A program made the position numbers and the translations under genes. 64,000 bases of DNA from Rhea pennata. Taxonomy: Eukaryota; Chordata; Aves; Rheiformes; Rheidae. The notes beneath the pieces are model-generated. The model was not told the DNA's origin and did not search any database. It worked only from the letters and a program-made list of their open reading frames with translations. This document shows, in pieces, positions 46,650-58,761 of this stretch. The stretch's first letter is position 1, and the number at the start of each line of letters is the position of its first letter. The stretch spans positions 27,807,083-27,871,082 of the forward strand of contig NC_084671.1 in NCBI RefSeq assembly GCF_028389875.1, written 5' to 3'.

Positions 46650-47375
46650 ACTGGGGATGAGAAACCTATTCCACTAATACGACCCGCTAGGGAAAGAAGA
46701 AACAAAGATACCTGTGGCTGAGACAGTTCCTGCTTGAAGAACCAAGCCAGAACTAAGGCATCTGAGGGGTAAGAGATCACATTTTTTTTTCCAAAACACG
46801 ATACCAGAGCCGCTCCATCAGCTTCACAAGACGGTTTTAATAAAACAAAATAAACCCCTCCCTGTATTTTACAGCACTTGTTGCAAACACAGCATGATCT
46901 CTGTTTCAAACACGGCCCTTTCTGGAGCGCTGCTATAACCTACAGAACAATTTCAGGGACTGTTTCTCTTATACTTCACTTGGGGGTTTTGAATTCCAAG
47001 AAACCCAAAATTCAAAGCTCCCATGTTTCAGTGGAGTGAAACAACAAGGAGCCCTATGAAAAACAGGAGAACTATGTAATAACGGACACACTTGCAATGC
47101 AGCACTCCTATCACAGGGGGCACTTCATGTTTCCTAACTTCTGCTGCCTACCTTCAGCTTCCCATAGAAGATCCTCTCTTAGAATAGGATTAATCCCAAA
47201 CACATTGCTATCCCTCTCCACCAAATATGATACCAGAGCTGCTCTGTCAGCTTCACAAGATGACTTTCTATTAAAACAAAATAAACCCCTCCCTGTATTT
47301 TATAGCACTTGTAAAGAAGAACCAAGCCAAAGAAGATAGCTGACACATTCCTGTCCCTCTTCACCAAATACAGTT
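46650..47375. repeat. Scrambled, decayed tandem repeat (about 145-bp unit)
   Basis: Several blocks recur in this 0.7-kb region. The longest is about 80 bp: 46801-46880 and 47230-47311, roughly 88% identical by eye. A 27-bp block occurs at 47201-47227 and 47344-47370 (3 mismatches), with a decayed version just before 46801. A 14-bp block 'gaagaaccaagcca' occurs at 46736-46749 and again at 47318-47331. The 143-bp spacing of the 27-bp block suggests an original head-to-tail array of about 145-bp units, now interrupted by about 320 bp of unrelated-looking DNA (46881-47200). Opposing short frames across it repeat the same residues and are not genes. Whether it derives from an LTR, a satellite or local duplication is unknown. 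Confidence 0.65.
47110..47124. promoter_or_regulatory. CTCF-core-like motif
   Basis: 'cacagggggcac' contains the CAGGGGGC core of CTCF sites. The bases left of the core do not follow the full consensus, so this is a weak candidate inside the scrambled repeat region. Confidence 0.15.
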
Positions 47376-48573
47376 TAGATTAGGTTAGCTCATGGTAAAC
47401 CTCTCACTTTCAGATAAACAGCTAAGGTTACGTAAGATGAATCCCGTCGATGATGTATGAGGTGCAGTGTTGTACGCATCAACCCACATTTTGGGTCTAG
47501 TTATGCTGAAATTCCTGGTTGCAAGTCCAGAATTAACAAAGAGTAAGGAAAGATGAACTTCTCTGCTCACATGTATGGGTACAGGCCTCAAAGTCTCTTA
47601 ATATCCTGCTCCAGTACACTTGTGAGAGTAGGGAATCACTCATGTCCCCCATTCATAGAAGGGGAAATAAAGGACTAAAAACTGCTGCCTGCTGAAGATT
47701 TTGGAGCTCACCATGGACACGACTCCTGCTTCAACTTCATAATTTATCTTAACTTCCCATGAAACTGCTGCTCTTATAGTGCTATAAAGCCAGTGCAGCT
47801 GACTGCACATATCAAGTTAAGCACTAGGAAAATTCAGGCTATGTCCTGCTCCAGGGCTGGCATGGGATGGATCATTTTTCAGCCCTACATAAACCCAAAA
47901 GCTAAGTGTTCAGGCTAAAAGAGGTATCAAAGGGCAGGCATGATCTGCTAGCTTTGCACTGGGATTCTCCCAGTAAAAAGCAGGAATTTTCCAAGGAAAT
48001 GGCATTCAGCACCAAAAGCAGCAAGGTGGGGTAGGAAAGGGGAACCGGGCAAACATCTACCACTATAGGGGAAACTGTTCAAGGGCCAAGCTCTGACACG
48101 GAAGGTGATTTCCTGCTTCTTTCTTTCAAAGGCAACACACTGTCATCAGTCTGGTCTTCTGTGAGTGTTGGAAGGTTTTGCAACTTAAGAGTTAACATGA
48201 TCCTTTTTTAATTGGCAAATATCTGTGTGCGCGTGAATTCAAACTGAAATGCCAGCACGGGTCTTCCAACACAAGGTACCTTTTGGAAACAGTAAAACCT
48301 TTCCCTTTTTTATGCTTCCCTACTCAGAATCCAGCTGGATTCTTTTTTCCCCCTCCATGTTTCCTGGTTCTTGTAATTCAAAGTAAATGGAGAACACTCC
48401 AGAGGCACTAGCTATATTTTATCTCAAATGACTAATAATAGCCAAGGTCAAAATTAAACAGCTGACCCAGATCCAACCTCTCTTGTATCTCTCTGCCTCA
48501 TTGACTCTCCATTTCTTTCTACATCTCATCTGAAAATATATCTTTTCTCCCTTGGCCACAGCTGTTAATTTCT

Positions 48574-48609
48574 ATGTGTGTATGCGTGTGTGTTATTATT
48601 TATTATTTA
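48574..48609. repeat. (TG)n-(ATT)n compound microsatellite
   Basis: An imperfect TG/TA dinucleotide run passes directly into ATT trinucleotides. Confidence 0.8.
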
Positions 48610-49870
48610 GCACTGCAAATCACCTTATGATGCAGCTTTCATGAAAGGCACTACATAAAAGGAAGCCACTTCCAAATATTTTAGAAACTTGGCATTCTGC
48701 TACTGATATTCTAATTCTGTATATTTGAAAATCAAGTCAGGCTCCAACAGGTTACTCAACAAATTAATAAATGTTGCAGCTTTTGTCTTCCGGAGGGTTT
48801 ATAGCCCTTGGGATTTGCACTTTCATGTTTTTCTCTGGTAAAGCCTGTTCTGTTTGTTTGTTTAAGAGAGGAGACCTGATTTGCTCGTGTGATCCCGTGA
48901 CTCCAACAGTTGGGGCTTTAAAAGCAAACAAACATTTCAAAATGGAAATAAAGTCACAGGGATCTGACATATTGCAGCTCTCTACACTGAAATAGCCTCC
49001 TATGTGACCCTCCCCATCCCAGACCATCGTACTCCGGCAGCCCTGGGACACACCATGTGACATTTTCCTTCTTAGCAAGGCCCCTGGGATCCTGGCATAC
49101 TTGGAGCCTTCCAGGAATTTCCAGATCCTTGACATGACAGGAGACTTCTCCAGAGCTTGAGACACCAGCACCCAGAGGAGCCCACAAGGGAAGCAGGACA
49201 GACCACCGCTGACAATGCTTCTGGGACAACCACTGCCTCCAGCTCCAGCTCTCCTTCAGCACAGGTAATCCAGCAGCAGGATGACTAGGAATGATTTGAA
49301 CCTCTGATACACCTGCCTCAAATTTTCCTCCAGATTAGCCTCCTGGGGGTTTCCAAGCTCTCTAGCCTCCCACTTGGGGCATTTTAAATCTCCACCGAGA
49401 ACTTTCCAAGTTCCACTTTGCCATCTGAAACGCAGCACCCCAGTTCAGCTGCTGTACAACACCCTTAGCATTGACTTCAGCTTAATACAATTTTAGAGAA
49501 ATATGCCATTAAGTTTCTCTTTAACAGAAATGAGCTGCTGAAAACAAAGAGGAAAAGAAGCCACTACTACTCAACAGAATTTCTCTGAAAACCATCAAGC
49601 TATGCTCTGCTGAATGCTACAACGTTCCAGTACAGAATGTTGGTATTTTTCCACAAAGGACGTGCGAGACACTGTTTTCAATTAACATGAGCTCAGTGGC
49701 CTCTTTCTGACCTAAAATTTCCCCTAAATGAAAGTACAAGAACCTATTTGCTTAACCTGCACATTTAAGTCTTCTCAAAAGGCACAAAAATGCAGTCTCT
49801 TTTCGATTTGTGCTTTAATCTTGCAAACAAGAGGAGGGGGAGAAGGGAAATATTCTGCACAGTATTAACC

Positions 49871-49892
49871 AAAAAAAAAAAAAAAAAAAAAA
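49871..49892. repeat. (A)22 homopolymer
   Basis: Twenty-two consecutive A residues followed by 'ggaaaaggaaaag'. No retroposed sequence is recognised to its left. Confidence 0.9.
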
Positions 49893-50705
49893 GGAAAAGG
49901 AAAAGCACAAGCTAGGTGGAAAGCATCTCCAACAACCACAACGTGTCAGCTTTGCAAAACACTACACCTCTCCCTTTTTTCCGCCCTACGAAATAGCTCA
50001 TGGGCACCCAACCCGTAACTAGACCAGCCTACAGCCTCCTCTCAAATTGGAGCGCTGAGTTAACCTAGAAAAGTGGAGGAATTAAAATGCAGTGAATACA
50101 CATTTCTCAACAAAGAAAAAGTCATTTCAGGTGCAAATTGGCAGAAAAGCCACACAAATGGTTGCGGCACATATCTGCCCATTACATTTGAAAATCTAAA
50201 TAGTGTTAGAGCATCGGTGGTAACTGTGTTAGCACAGTAGATAATGTAAGGAATAATGTCTCCTCAGCTGTACGTAATGAAGTTGCAGTTCCACAGAGAG
50301 ACTCAAGGGCCACCATAAACCACAAGTGTTAAACTAGAGCCTTCAGCTCCTAGAATTATTGTCTTAATTTATGTGCATTAAAGTGCAGGAAGCAACACAC
50401 ACTATACTTAGATTTTAAAAAGATTTTCCCCAGTTTGCCTCTTGTCCTCTTGTCTAACTTTTCAGTAAATTTCCCCTTCTCCGTCGGTTGTTGTTTTCAT
50501 GCAGCCCTGAAAGTCTAATTTAATTCACCATCTTAATAGCTCGGTTTCACTACTGGTCCAGGCATTTAGAAATTAGCAAGGAATGAGAAAATGAAATTTG
50601 AAAAGTTTAACCTTGAGGGCTTTTATCTCGCCACTTATCACAGGGGTAATGGAGCAGAAGGCAGAATGATTTTAATGCTATTTCAACATCTATATATTTA
50701 TGTTC

Positions 50706-50729
50706 ATGCATGTGTATGTATGTGTATTT
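50706..50729. repeat. TGTA-type microsatellite
   Basis: Imperfect 'atgtgtatgtatgtgtat' run. Confidence 0.7.
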
Positions 50730-50775
50730 GTAGCTGAGCTTCTCAGAGGTACACAGGACCACAGTTTGCATGAAC

Positions 50776-50787
50776 CACACACACACA
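50776..50787. repeat. Short (CA)n
   Basis: Six CA units within 'accacacacacacaaaa'. Confidence 0.7.
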
Positions 50788-51265
50788 AAAAGATTAATAA
50801 AACTCTTTCCTCCAATAGTAAATTCAGCCTAAATGATGATCGCTAGCTTTGATTTTATTCATCCTTTCAGCATCAATAGCCTGAGAGGCTGTTTTGAACA
50901 GAGGAAAACTGATACAGACATCCTTACACACTCGGTAAGGTTTACTTTACATTTCAAAGGCCAGAGGGCCAGCGTGGGTTAAATATTTATAATGTATATA
51001 AAAATATATGCTATTTTTAAAATAGGAAGCTCAGCTCAGGACATGGCTTGGGGGAAAATTTAAACACTGTCATGAAACCAAGGGCCATGTTTCATAATAA
51101 AGCCATAGGCAGAGCGAGAGCACAACAGGTATAACTCTGAATGCGCTTGCTATTAAGGATAAAGAATAAGCTCTGTTTGCATACCAATAGCTGCATGAGG
51201 CATGTAATGAATACGCCACCTGGGCCTGTGTTACAGGTCACTTCTAATAGGGCAGCAATGTTGAC

Positions 51266-52005
51266 TGGCAAAATCCTTCATCGCTCTGACCAGGGAAAGC
51301 GATAGACTCCTGCACAGCCTCCGCAGCTCACAGTGCAAATGAAATGTTGCCAGCGATGCTCTGGGTAGAGAAAGGAGTGGACGAAGATGCACATCTCTTC
51401 TGGGAGCAGGATCTGCTGCTTATAGAAGAAAAAACAATGACTTTCTTGCTTGTGCTGAAGAAACTTGGAGACCTCAATAAGCTGAGCCCCGCGCCCAACC
51501 TGCAACAGCGAAGGGTCTCCGAACCAGCCAGAACAACAGCGGAAGGAAAAGCAGCACCCAGGCCATCAACACCTCCCTCAGCACCTGATGACGGCCCTAA
51601 CCACAAGCACGCTAAGTGAAAGCCCATCCTCAAGTATCACAAGCTTGGGACCTGTAGCTAATAATCACACCCTCTGACAAGTCTGGCTGCTTTTAGCCAT
51701 CCATGTGTTTTAGGAGAGCTGCACACAGTGCCAGGAAGGTGCGTATGCCACATTGCCCAAGCGTCCTTCACCCCAGGAATTGCTGCAGTCCAGGTCTCTC
51801 CGCGTTTGACGGCAAGCCGCCGTTCAAGGCTGGCTCAGCGAAGGAATACGCCGTGTTTATGGGTATTTGGTCGCGTTCAGGGTGAATTGCTCTCTGAGGC
51901 TCTCAGATGCCTTCCAGCTCTCTGCTCAGACAGAGATCGGTGCAACAGAAAGCTCCCGGGCAGTTGTCGGTGTCCTGCCGCATTACCGTAATACAAATGA
52001 TAATC
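51266..52005. other. Unique DNA; unrecognised 91-codon frame
   Basis: A plus-strand frame (51344-51619, 91 codons) has a charged, helical-looking N-terminal half and a Pro/Ala-rich C-terminal half. Minus-strand frames of 75 and 101 codons overlap it, so the region is open in several frames. I recognise no family and see no convincing promoter or splice sites, and judge it more likely chance than a gene. Confidence 0.4.
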
Positions 52006-52009
52006 TCAA

Positions 52010-52520
52010 ATCTCCCTTGTACAGCCCAGTGTTTTGTTTGCTTTTCTGACTGCTTCTGTTCATTTAACAGATGTTTTCATTGAGCGGTTCACAATAACCC
52101 CTAGGTCTTTTCCCTGAGTGGTTACAGTTAATTTAAAATGCAGCAATGTGTACAAGTAGGTCATATTATGCCTTCGAATGCACATTACCTTGCATTTGTC
52201 AACATTTAATTTCATCTGCCATTGGCTTGCCTGTTCACCTGCCTGGATAGAGCTATTCGCAGCTCTTTATAGAGCCTGCACCAGCTTTCACTAAATAACT
52301 ACGGGCAGCTGCCATTTTCTCCCCTCTTCTTCCCATCCAATTCTGGACTACACTTTAAAAAAGCTGAGTCCAAGGTAGGTCTTCCAGATACCCTCCTCTT
52401 GACTGATTGCCACACTGAAAATTGATCTTTTGTTTTTGCTCTTTGCTGTTTAACTCACAGCTGCTTCCCAACCAGCCAGTAATTAATTAATTTGTTCAAG
52501 AATGTCCTCTTGGTTTGCTA
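52010..52520 (-). mobile_element. Decayed CR1-type LINE fragment, RT C-terminal part, antisense
   Basis: On the minus strand, 52081-52110 encodes KDLGVIVNRS without a break. In the same frame, after one stop codon, follows TEAVRKANKTLGC (about 52020-52058). Both are characteristic of the region just after the RT palm in CR1 LINEs. The plus-strand reading 'cttgcatttgtcaacattta' near 52192 corresponds to the conserved segment encoding the K-F-N-V-like stretch upstream. Decayed similarity continues to about 52520 and perhaps 52680. The part toward the CR1 3' end (below 52000) is missing, so this is an internally truncated piece. It overlaps in content with the larger CR1 at 37.6-39.0 kb and belongs to the same or a sister subfamily. 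Confidence 0.8.
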
Positions 52521-52589
52521 CCTTCCTCCCTGCCAGTATCTCATCTTTATTATCCTTTGGAAGAAATTTGTGAGCATGTCTCCTACATT

Positions 52590-52601
52590 AAAAAAAAAAA
52601 A
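52590..52601. repeat. (A)12 homopolymer
   Basis: Twelve consecutive A residues at the edge of the CR1-like region. Confidence 0.8.
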
Positions 52602-55600
52602 TACTTCAATTAGCAGTAGACTCTGCCTTTTGTATGTTCCCATCTAAGCTGTCTTACCAGTTTCTGTGGCTAGTCCCTTATGCAGTCACCGGGTAGCTAT
52701 TTTCTCATTCTGGAGGGCTTCAAACCCAGCATCTGCTGCTGCTCCAGCAATCTCTGCAGCCACTGTGATGGTTGTTTTCCCTTGCAGGAACTTTGGGTTT
52801 TGAGTAAAGACAAAAGTGACACCCTCCACTACACTTCCCTTGCCTCCCATGCCCCAAGGTCTCTGGATAATCAATGAAGGAAACCAGTGTTACCAGCCCC
52901 ACAATCCCGGTGGAGAAAGTGAGGCAAAAGGAGTGAAAAGGCTTTCTCAAAGCCCTCTGGCTTCCCCCAGAGCTATTCAAGTGCTTTGTCTGCAACAGAG
53001 TAAGTTCCTGCATTTAAATATACACCTAGATTTAGGAATAAGGTTTTACACTGGGCTTACTGCAAGGAGAAAGCAGTTCCTGTGCTTTTATCCTTTAACC
53101 TGTTGCACTGACCCATTTGCTAGATTGCAGATAACTCTACAGCTCCAGTTAAACAGAAGCAACCAGCTGGCTTGGTCACTGCTTTCCTTTCCAAATGCTG
53201 GTGATTGCAGCACTGTCACCTCTTAATAAAGTACACAGCACAGCAGCCAGAGATGAAGATATAACGGAAGACTCACATGCAATCTTACCCCCCAGGGAAA
53301 GAAGAGGAGACAAATTTTGGTGAAAAGTGAGCGTTAGGCAGCTCTCAGAGCCCCCAGGATGGTCAGGCACAGAGTGCTGGTACAACTCTAGACTGAGAAA
53401 AATGGAGAGGAACCTTCTTGCCTGGTCTCAGCCATCCTCCATCCCACCATCTCTCTCGTACACAATATTATTCAAAGGCACGAACCTTTGAGGATTTACT
53501 GTACCTTCTACTTGAATTACATTTCCATATTTAAATTCTAGGAGAAGAAAAAGAAAAACCTAAATCCAGTCCTTCACATAATCCACTAGGGAAACTTGAC
53601 ATAATGACTTTGACTCCTTGGCACCTCCTGAGCACATCTACAAAATACGAGCAGCCATCTTCTCCTTCTATTACTCCTTAACAAACAAATGCATGCTATT
53701 GTTGCAAGAAGCAACAGTATCTGCTACAAGCTGCATGCCATGTCAAGAAGTATTTGTAGTGGACTAGGGACTTGCATTTCCTCTGTCCAGAAGAAAAAGC
53801 TACTCCATCTCAACTCCTGAAACCCAAAGCAGTCAGCAAAATGATTTACATGGAAATAGTTAAGAAACTTAATAAATACTTGGCTGTAGTAAAACTGTCT
53901 CACTGAATCTACAGACAGACATTTCCCCACTGATTTTTGCAGTGCTGTCAAAAAGCTGCCAGCACTGTTTTGACCAGTTTGCTCCATCTCTGCAGAACCT
54001 TATGAATCGGAAAGCTGCTGTTGCTGCTCCTTGTCAAAAGGATGAGCATCAATACATAAATTCACATTAGAGTCTGGATAGTCAAGACCACTTCCACTCC
54101 TCAGCATCATCCCCCCCCTTTCTTCTCCAGTAGCCAAGAGAACTGTGGAAGAACACAGTAAAGACTGATTGTTGATAATAACCATTATTGCAAAAGGGAC
54201 CTCGAGATTGGGATCTATCTATATTTAATGAAGTGCTGCCACATGTCCGAACAGCTTGCATTCTGATACACAGCAAAAGAGTGAAGGCACATATCTAGGA
54301 GGACCGGAGGAGGAGGAGTTGTCCTCCTTCCTTTTGCTCTAACCACTGAAGATAAGGCAGCATTTCACACTAACTAGCAGTTGGTGGAACACATGTAAGC
54401 ACAAATTCAGCAAGACATCTCAGTAACAACCTCAGCACCTTCTAGTTTCCCAATTTTTAGAGATTTAAGAGGAACCTGACCATTTTCTGGGCCATGCCCC
54501 TGCCACCATCCTTTGTGCTTAACTCTGGCCAGCAGGTTTATTACTGTGGCTAGTAAGCGTCTGGTGATACGCTGCCTAGCCCCTTGCACTGTCACAGCTG
54601 ATGTCTGAGCTTCCTTCCAGTCGGAGACAAAATGGAGCAGTCCACAGTGCCGACAAGCCTTCGGACAGAACTGTCCCACAGCTTTCAGCAGATCTTTCGG
54701 TTCCCTGTACAACAATATCAGATCCAAACTGCCCTTTTACATCTAAATTTTGCTGATGGCATTGACTACAGAAGAGACAAGGCAAAGGAGGTTGGTGCAG
54801 TGCAGTCTGCGAGGCTTTGGCTGTTTACCTGAAGCCTTATCCACTTTCCGGATGCCTCCAAGAGATTCTGAATGCTTGATCACATATTTAGGCCAAGGCA
54901 CCCCCGCAGGCATGTGAGAGGCTGCCTCTGCCCCAAGACAACCCTATGTTTACCTACAAATGCACAAAAGAAAACTCACATTCAAGTTAGTTTATAACTG
55001 GAAAAAGATAACTCAAACTGGAATGTTTCATATGAACAACTCACACAAAAACAGCTGGTCACTGGGCTGCGATCCCAACAACAAACCACTATTTTTATGG
55101 CCTGTAACATTTCAGGGACAGGCTGCACAGACCACGAACAGAGTCTTAGCACATCTTTTCAGAAAGAGGCATGCTGTATTATTTTTTTTTTAATTCAGCA
55201 ATTTCAGGCTTCTCTCTTCCTGGAAGGACAGAAACCCTCGTTACAGACCAGCTCTCTAAAACACAGCAACAAAGAAAAAATTCCTGAACTCTGTTTAAAT
55301 GGCTGCAAACCAGCACATGCTAAGCACAAGTAACTGCTGCCCTCATTAGGAAGGACAAAGTGTTATCAGCATTCAAGGGAGAGAGGGGAAAAAAAAAGCA
55401 ACAAGAAAAGCAGTTTTGTGAAATCATGATTATGTTTCTAGGGTCAGATACAGGCTCATTTCAATGCTAACCAGATTATTTAGCAAGCTAATGGCTATCT
55501 CTGAAGGGATAGTTGAAATTAGTTGATAGTGATTTAATTTGTGTTGCAGATTGCTAATTAAGCTTGTGAAGAGGACAAAAAAATTAATCCATTTAGTTAA

Positions 55601-56430
55601 GGAGATACAATGATAGATGTGGCATATTTGAGTCATTCACAGTCAAGAACAAATTAAAAGATTTTTCTCCATCTTGACTTTCCGCATGGGGGTTTACGAG
55701 GCTCACATGTGGCCTTGACCACCCCAAATAGTGCCAGTTTCTCTAGATCGCAGAATATGGAGTTTTCTAGCAAGCATCTTCTGCCTTCCTGCTACCCACT
55801 GTCACTACAGCGTTTCGTGGTGATGGGGTGCAAAGCGTGAAGACAAAGGCAATGTCACCGAAGGCAGGTTTCTCCTCCGATGAGGTCCATGTGCAAGAGT
55901 GCACACGGATGGCAATACTGTGCAGAACAGATCGATGCGGAGCTTTGTCTATAAGCATCAGCACCGAGGTTTCACCCAAGAGGGAGAATACATTCAAGGA
56001 GGGAATGGCAATTAATAAGTATCTAGGCATCTCCCCTGAGAATACTTCCAGAGAGCGCAAGGCGAGAAGTGTCCACTGCAATAATCCTGTATAATCCTCC
56101 TCTCCATCTCCTCCACGCTGCACAAGCCAGAGAAGGCTATCCAGGGACTCCCGCACGATTTCCGATCTTGATTTTCAAAGACCAAGTGATGGAAAAGCCA
56201 AACTCACACCTCAGTGAGTTGCTCCAACATTTAATTAACCTGTTAACCCCTAAATCACTTCAGGCAGTTGAAATCGTTTTAGAAAATGCCCAGACATCTT
56301 CAAAGAGGAGATTTAAAAACTCTAAAATTACTTCAGAAAGTGCAGTTCAACATACCCATAAAATATCACTTTGAGTGTTTTCCAAAACTATTTACAAATT
56401 ATTTAAAGAACCATTAAATCAGAAAATCAT
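52602..56430. other. Unique noncoding DNA
   Basis: No gene is recognised. The first 80 bp may still be decayed CR1. Overlapping frames at 52720-53226, 54407-54832 and 55767-56156 are open on both strands and have no known motif. Confidence 0.5.
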
Positions 56431-56432
56431 CA

Positions 56433-56434
<2 letters not shown>

Positions 56435-56471
<37 letters not shown>
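56435..56471. repeat. (T)37 homopolymer
   Basis: Thirty-seven uninterrupted T residues, the longest homopolymer in the window. As the complement of a poly(A) tail it could mark a minus-strand retroposed transcript to its right, but no recognisable transcript copy or obvious target-site duplication is seen. Confidence 0.95.
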
Positions 56472-56474
<3 letters not shown>

Positions 56475-58745
56475 CTTTTAATTGAGAAAGCTCCATTTCT
56501 TTCAGTGTATCCCGGCTTTCAAGGGAAGCTGCTTAGCTCCTGACTGGATTTCTGTCACAGTTTGTTTGGAGAAGCCACCATGAAATTTTAAGATGTTTTG
56601 GGGCTGGGATGACTGCAGAGTAGGGAGGGGCTGTTTAATGGCAACCTACTTGCTGGTGACATGCAGCTCGTCTGGTCAGAGGTAGCATCTGACCCTCCTC
56701 TCTTTCATCCTTCTGTTCTCTTCCTTCTTTTGTCCATTTTGATTTGAGATGACATGCTTCCAAAGGCAAACACAACCCAAGCAGCCTCCTTGCCCCCAGG
56801 GAGATGAAAGATGCCTCCTACAATCTGGCAGATCTTGCTGGTTGCATGTGAAATGGGATTTGAGTTTCATTCCATGACAACCTTCTTCTCTTCTTTGGAA
56901 GAAGCATGGCTACACCTGCTGGAATCCAGGTGCTGGATTTGAGTCAGGGTGAAAACACACCTTTGGTGTTGCACACTGTACCACTGGACTACAGTTGCAT
57001 GCAGCTAACAGCAGTGAATCACAAACAGCTCAGTACACTGCGGAGACATAGTGGGAAACTCCATTCCCAGCCAATCCTGAAGCCAAAGGCTGGAATATCA
57101 CTGGATGTTCGTGGTTTCACAGAGGTCAGCTCAGCTGCTCCTCTGTCCACACATCCCTAACACATCCTTTCTTCTCCAGCAGCTGCAGATTTCTGGGCAG
57201 CAGAAACCACCACTCCCCACTACCACCCAGCTTAAGACAAAGAGGAACAAGTTGCTCATTTTTGGAAGCCAAGCACCAGGTTTACGCACACAAGCTCCTT
57301 AAGTACTTTTGTCTGCACACCGCTAATTATATGGGCCCAGCAAACCCTGACAAACAAGCAAAACCCCAAACTAGGGTCTGGATGTTACCAGGGAAAACTG
57401 GACAGCTCAGAAATGCCCGCAGCTTTGGCTACCACCCTGGTGGAAGTATGATTTATTATTCATTATGCTAAGTAGACTCCGATTTCAGAAGAAACATGGC
57501 AAATTTCATTTAGGCTGCAGTAGCTGACTCTCATAACTTTGGGTTTGACCAGTGTAATTATGAGAATGATGAAGGGGATTTGGCAAGGTAAATCTCTAAG
57601 TTCCTATGTCAGTAAAAAATAATTAAATTACATCCTACTCCCCAAAATGAAAATGAAGCAGAATGCTTTACTGTAACAACTGCTAATATGCCTAAAAGTG
57701 CAGCGCTCTGTCTACCTTTGGCAGCAATTTAGTGAGCACAACACATCTGGCCCTGCAGCTGCCGTTCTTCATGGCTTCTCCCTTCCAAATGAGACCATCT
57801 CCTGTTTTTAGCTCTGCAGCTGCAGAAGTCTGTTTCCAATACACAAATCATCCTGAGATACTAATACAGTATTGAAAGCACCAAAGAATCACTTGCAAAG
57901 CCCAGTCAACACTTACTACTCCAAGATCTAAGACTGCTAAAAACTTTCCCTCGTTTTTTTTTTTGAAGTCAGGACCTACTTGATTTTGTAGGCCTGAGAT
58001 CAACAGAACCTGAACACTGATTAATGTAAGGCACAACCAATACCTTGGGATAGCTGTGTGGAGATGAGCTCTTCAAATATCATAGTCGCTGCCAAAGGGA
58101 AATAAACATTTATGGCTTGGAGAACAGCATCTATCCTTCCTCAGGATGTGGACAGAAGCAGGACTTATGTCCAGAAGGTAGAAACAGGCACCCAGCAAAG
58201 ACAGGCTCAAGGTGGCTGACACCACTGGCCAGGTATATCCTATACACCAGGGATCTGTAGCAGGAGATTCCTAGGGCTACTGAACAGAGAAATTGCTCGT
58301 TTGTACATACCCTGCCTAGACCCATGTACTTCTGTCCTCAGTCATTAATGCCACTAAATTTGGAGCAGCTTCACTAAAGCCCTTCATATGTGATGGTTCA
58401 GCCCTCTAAGAGAAAAGGACTTTGTGTTTCCACATCTATTTTAAAAATTAACCAGGAAAGTGCAAGCGCATTCGAAGTTGTTCTGAGTCCAACAGCACAT
58501 CAAGAGGATTTCAGAGTGAGGATGAGACAGTATCACTCCAGGCAGTAAGGCAGTTCTGAGGGAGTTAAAGTCCAGCCGGTGCCTGTGGGAATCCTTAACC
58601 GCAGTAAGGCCTGAGATACAAGGGGATTGTCTGGATAAAAGTTGATTAGTCCACATTACAGGGATTAGCATTTCTTTTGAACTTTTAACAAAGTTGTTAT
58701 GTCTTTTACTTGCCTTTTTGTGTAAAAAAATAAATAAAAAGAAGA
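56472..58745. other. Unique noncoding DNA, nothing recognised
   Basis: No gene or repeat family recognised. Open frames are short and unremarkable. Confidence 0.5.
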
Positions 58746-58746
58746 G

Positions 58747-58761
58747 TTTTTTTTTTTTTTT
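58747..58761. repeat. (T)15 homopolymer
   Basis: Fifteen T residues flanked by A-rich sequence on both sides. Confidence 0.9.

Larger units (their letters stand above)
47380..50155. other. Unique noncoding DNA
   Basis: No gene is recognised. Contains a (TG)n/(ATT)n microsatellite at 48574-48609 and a 22-A tract at 49871-49892. The minus-strand frames 48764-49171 and 48954-49262 overlap each other and match nothing known. Confidence 0.5.
50160..51265. promoter_or_regulatory. Candidate long conserved noncoding block
   Basis: About 1.1 kb of unique, A+T-rich, CpG-poor sequence with few open frames and no transposon signature. Short TGTA/CA microsatellites at 50706-50729 and 50776-50787 are the only repeats. 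The texture matches vertebrate enhancer-bearing gene-desert DNA. Without an alignment this is only a candidate. Confidence 0.3.

Noticed and set aside
46628..47367. Paired minus-strand frames sharing residues as a duplicated gene
   Set aside because: The shared residues come from the duplicated 80-bp DNA block. The frames are short, lack motifs, and are not preserved outside the block.
54296..54330. Inverted GGAGGA/TCCTCC sequence as a hairpin gene
   Set aside because: The arms are low-complexity purine and pyrimidine runs, with mismatches and no flanking support.
55767..56156. 129-codon minus-strand frame
   Set aside because: No recognised family, opposed by an 88-codon plus-strand frame, and no promoter or splice evidence.
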